Source: an uncultured Alphaproteobacteria bacterium (GTDB lineage: Bacteria; Pseudomonadota; Alphaproteobacteria; CAAHEQ01; UBA3637). Taken from it: DNA of 7,636 nucleotides. Every line of letters begins with the position of its first letter. The first letter of the stretch is position 1. Below the pieces are notes generated by a model. The model saw only the letters and a program-made list of their open reading frames with translations. It searched no databases and was not told the origin of the DNA. The translations under genes were made by a program, and so were the position numbers. The stretch is from the NCBI GenBank assembly GCA_947305835.1, contig CAMZEQ010000034.1, positions 1 through 7,636 on the forward strand, given 5' to 3'. Positions 5,534-7,636 of the stretch are shown piece after piece.

Positions 5534-5558
5534 TACACGAAATGAAGACACAATTCAA
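5530..5558 (-). promoter_or_regulatory. Predicted priA promoter overlapping the xerC start
   Basis: On the minus strand TTGAAT (-35, 5558-5553), a 17-base spacer and TATCCT (-10, 5535-5530) precede priA, each box matching 4 of 6 consensus positions. Transcription would start near 5523, giving a leader of about 23 bases. The elements lie over the xerC ribosome site, start codon and first codons, so the two genes would share this sequence. I could not identify a convincing xerC promoter in the gap or in the 5' end of priA. Confidence 0.42.
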
Positions 5559-6492
5559 CCCTTTAAATGAAACGGTACAGCCAAAAGTTCATCAAATATT
5601 GGATGCATGGTTGAATTATCTATCATCACAAAGACGTTTATCGCCCAAAACAGTAAGTTCATATACGGAAGATATGAAATCATTTTTTGATTTTTTATTT
5701 ACCTCTTTTCAAAAACCTGTTGATACCGCTTTATTGCAAGAATTGGCGGTTACAGATTTTCGTGCGTATCTGGCATGGCGGTCCCAAAACCATATTGATC
5801 GAACGTCCATAGCACGTGGCATGTCGGCAATAAAAAATTTTTTTAAATATATGATGTGGCAAAATATATTACAAAATAAATCGGTTATGGCTGTGCGCGT
5901 GGCGCGTTCACATCACCATTTGCCGCATCCGATAACGCCTGATCAAGCTAAAGAATTTTTGGATTTCGCTTTTAAAATAAATAAAAAAGAATGGGCCGGT
6001 TGGCGTGATAAGGCCCTGTTTACCATAATGTACGGATGCGGATTGCGGATTGCCGAAGCACTTGCATTAAATGTCAAAGACGTATTACCTGTTCCGGATA
6101 TTTTGCGAATTAAGGGTAAAGGTAATAAAGAACGATTGGTTCCTGTTTTGCCGGCTGTAAAAAGAACATTGCAAACCTATTTAAACCATCATCCGCATCC
6201 GTTGCCTGAATATCCTTTATTCGTCGGTACGCATGGGGATCGTATTAATCCGGGCGTTGTACAAAGGAATGTCCGTCATATTCGCAAAATGATGGGGTTG
6301 TCTGAGACGGTGACCCCGCATGCTTTACGTCACAGTTTTGCGACGCATCTTTTACAAAATGGTGGTGATTTGCGCAGCGTTCAAGAATTATTGGGCCATA
6401 GCAGCTTATCAGCCACCCAACGTTATACAAAAGTTACGACAAAAGATATGGAGCGCATTTATCAAAAAGCTCATCCGAGAGCCATTCACTAA
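5542..6492 (+). CDS. xerC: Tyrosine recombinase XerC
   Basis: 316 residues from the chosen ATG, close to the usual 300 or so. Xer recombinases cut and rejoin the chromosomal dif site to resolve dimers, working with a partner (XerD) and the FtsK translocase. Residues about 15-110 are the SAM-like, core-binding N-terminal domain (LSSQRRLSPKTVSSYTEDM). The catalytic domain has the full active site: R169 (GCGLRIAEAL), K193 (KGKGNKERLVPV), H260 and R263 (TPHALRHSFATHLLQ), H286 (LLGHSS) and nucleophile Y295 (ATQRYTKV). The choice of XerC over XerD rests on the head-to-head position with priA, a context I recall from alphaproteobacteria, and is less certain than the family. No phage or integron context points to a mobile integrase. 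The 3' end overlaps the convergent lipoprotein gene by 4 bp. Confidence 0.92.
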   Translation: MKTQFNPLNETVQPKVHQILDAWLNYLSSQRRLSPKTVSSYTEDMKSFFDFLFTSFQKPVDTALLQELAVTDFRAYLAWRSQNHIDRTSIARGMSAIKNFFKYMMWQNILQNKSVMAVRVARSHHHLPHPITPDQAKEFLDFAFKINKKEWAGWRDKALFTIMYGCGLRIAEALALNVKDVLPVPDILRIKGKGNKERLVPVLPAVKRTLQTYLNHHPHPLPEYPLFVGTHGDRINPGVVQRNVRHIRKMMGLSETVTPHALRHSFATHLLQNGGDLRSVQELLGHSSLSATQRYTKVTTKDMERIYQKAHPRAIH

Positions 6493-6851
6493 GCTTCTTT
6501 GTTTCCTTCGAAATTTTCGCGCAATTCGCTGTCGGGGCCTTTTTCTTTAAATTGACAATTGTTTCCTTGCCAATCCCAATCAATAACATGATCATCTTGA
6601 ACAAAAACACGTAACTTACAATCGTAAAAAAACTTTTCAACACGTTCGGAAACAACTTCTTGCTGATTGAAAATATACATAGAAACACCATAAGAAAATC
6701 TTTCACCTTTTTGGGGCGGTCCGAAGTTTTCATATAAATCAGCCAGAGTTTGTCCATAATATATCTGAGAACGTGAAATTTCATTTTGTATAGGTGAAAC
6801 GGAAAGGCACGAACTTAAAAACAACAAAAATAATAAATAAATTTTTTTCAT
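6489..6851 (-). CDS. Small lipoprotein, BamE/SmpA-like
   Basis: 120 residues. A basic start (MKK), a hydrophobic stretch and the lipobox LSSC (12-15) mark a lipoprotein processed at C15. The next residue is Leu, not Asp, consistent with delivery to the outer membrane. The mature part has a pattern reminiscent of the BamE/SmpA fold: GQTLADLYENFGPP (33-46), aromatic strands with YGVSMYIF, then CKLRVFVQDDHVIDW and GNNC. C78 and C99 could form a disulfide in the periplasm. The tail (100-120) is polar and acidic. It starts 3 bp after the stop of the YdbH-like gene, with only a weak GGGA ribosome site, so it is translationally coupled. Its stop codon overlaps the xerC stop. BamE similarity is by pattern only. 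It does not look like YnbE, the usual lipoprotein partner of YdbH. Confidence 0.85.
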   Translation of the reverse strand: MKKIYLLFLLFLSSCLSVSPIQNEISRSQIYYGQTLADLYENFGPPQKGERFSYGVSMYIFNQQEVVSERVEKFFYDCKLRVFVQDDHVIDWDWQGNNCQFKEKGPDSELRENFEGNKEA

Positions 6852-6854
6852 AGA

Positions 6855-7636
6855 TTACATCCCGAATTTACTTTGCAATTTTTGAATATCTGATGGTACA
6901 TATTGCAGGGGGCTCATTTTCAATAAAGTATCAGATAATTCAATATTTACCGGACCGAAAGAATCTTTTGCTTTACTAGGGAAACGCCAACCGTCCAAAT
7001 CAATTTGTAACTGTTTTTGCGGGGTCAAAATTAATTGACCGGAACGTACCACATAGCTCATATCCGATGGACCGAACAGATGTAATACATCCGGTTGATT
7101 TTTATTTTTTTGCCATGTCCCGTTACTTATTTTGATGGTTAAATCGCCAAAACCAATGCCGTTTTCTGTGATGGTAACGGGCAAATTGAATGAACCGCTG
7201 CCGTTTTCCAAAATAATGCCGGGCAAATTAAAGTAAGTGTTTAAATTCGACAAATTAATATTTTCAGCGGTTCTGAGGGGCAATGATGCATTGGGGGTCT
7301 TTAACGGTATCAAGGCGCTGGACATAATGACATCTTGGCCCGCGACTTGTCCTGACACACTGGACAGTCGCAAAGATTGGTTATTGATGTAAAATTGGAA
7401 CAATAAATTTGAAATCGGAATGAAAGATTGTATATTTTGGACAAACAATCTTTGGTTGTTATTTGTGATTAACGGTTCTAAAGATTGAAAACCCAACACC
7501 CCGTTGACTCCGGATATGGCCGTTTTATCCCAATTAAAAGAAACATCTTTTAAACTGGTATAGAATGGCCCGACGATGCTGGAAATACCGTTGATCTTCA
7601 ATTGTCCTGAAGCGGCAAACAAGCCCTTTAAATCGG
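6855..7636 (-). CDS. YdbH/AsmA-like envelope protein, C-terminal part (runs off right edge)
   Basis: The frame is open from the window edge to the stop, giving 259 visible codons. The in-frame TTG near 7622 is not a credible start, because coding continues through it (DLKGLFAASGQLKING). The region is rich in short alternating beta strands, as expected for the beta-taco groove of AsmA-like lipid-transport proteins. The order of elements fits the YdbH C-terminal domain (Pfam 'dicarboxylate transport', PF11739): GVNGVLGFQSLEPL, an NNQRLFVQNI strand, RLSSVSGQVAGQD, then NLPGIILENGSGSFNLPVTI followed by LTIKISNGTW. In E. coli, YdbH spans from the inner membrane to the outer-membrane lipoprotein YnbE and helps move phospholipids outward; the annotation 'dicarboxylate transport' is historical. 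The N-terminal anchor lies outside the window. The coupled downstream lipoprotein supports an envelope-bridging role. Assignment is by pattern, without a search. Confidence 0.68.
   Translation of the reverse strand, partial: DLKGLFAASGQLKINGISSIVGPFYTSLKDVSFNWDKTAISGVNGVLGFQSLEPLITNNNQRLFVQNIQSFIPISNLLFQFYINNQSLRLSSVSGQVAGQDVIMSSALIPLKTPNASLPLRTAENINLSNLNTYFNLPGIILENGSGSFNLPVTITENGIGFGDLTIKISNGTWQKNKNQPDVLHLFGPSDMSYVVRSGQLILTPQKQLQIDLDGWRFPSKAKDSFGPVNIELSDTLLKMSPLQYVPSDIQKLQSKFGM

Noticed and set aside
5494..5541. N-terminal extension of xerC from a TTG start
   Set aside because: It would overlap the priA start and lacks a ribosome site, whereas the ATG at 5542 has AAGGA at good spacing.
5542..6492. 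The recombinase as a phage or island integrase
   Set aside because: The protein is of XerC/D length and motif type, sits beside priA, and there are no attachment-site repeats or mobile genes. The tRNA-Thr gene is intact and not flanked by a duplicated 3' end that I can see.
6434..6784. Minus-strand 116-codon frame with hydrophobic stretches
   Set aside because: It overlaps both the lipoprotein gene and the 3' end of xerC in another frame. The lipoprotein frame has a lipobox, conserved-looking motifs and coupling to the upstream gene, so this frame is a shadow.
1..7636. CRISPR array, toxin-antitoxin pair, restriction or retron system
   Set aside because: No regularly spaced long repeats, no nuclease, reverse transcriptase or paired small antitoxin-like genes. 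The gene content is mostly housekeeping and envelope functions.

Overview
The window is AT-rich and gene-dense. It looks like chromosome from a Gram-negative bacterium, most likely an AT-rich alphaproteobacterium. The evidence is a lipoprotein signal peptide, an AsmA/YdbH-like envelope protein, and a compact PriA that resembles (from memory) the short PriA of Rickettsiales. It also has priA and a XerC-type recombinase head to head, an arrangement I recall from alphaproteobacteria. The lineage is inference, because no marker gene such as rRNA is present.

Layout, left to right. Bases 1-290 hold the 5' part of an unrecognised minus-strand gene that runs off the left edge and has its own predicted promoter. 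A strong intrinsic terminator (361-392) separates it from a minus-strand slipin/stomatin-like SPFH gene (401-1135). Upstream of that is a family 2 glycosyltransferase (1215-2360), unusual in carrying an N-terminal signal-peptide-like segment. Then comes a 272-bp non-coding stretch (2361-2632) with the glycosyltransferase promoter, an inverted repeat, a three-copy 13-bp repeat and a terminator. A tRNA-Thr(UGU) gene follows (2633-2708).

Bases 2763-5499 form a tight minus-strand operon. It runs priA (primosomal helicase), then a two-TM coiled-coil protein of unknown function, then a DUF167/YggU protein. The junctions are 9 bp apart and 44 bp overlapping. xerC (5542-6492) diverges from priA across only 42 bp, and the best priA promoter lies over the xerC start region. 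xerC ends tail to tail with, and overlaps by 4 bp, a small BamE-like lipoprotein gene (6489-6851). That gene sits 3 bp after the 3' end of a YdbH/AsmA-like gene that leaves the window on the right.

Functionally this is mostly housekeeping: replication restart (PriA), chromosome-dimer resolution (XerC), a tRNA, and envelope maintenance (YdbH-like protein, lipoprotein, slipin). I see no mobile element, CRISPR array, defence island or biosynthetic cluster. The items most worth a second look are the apparently exported glycosyltransferase, the lipoprotein coupled to the YdbH-like protein, and the 13-bp repeat array.
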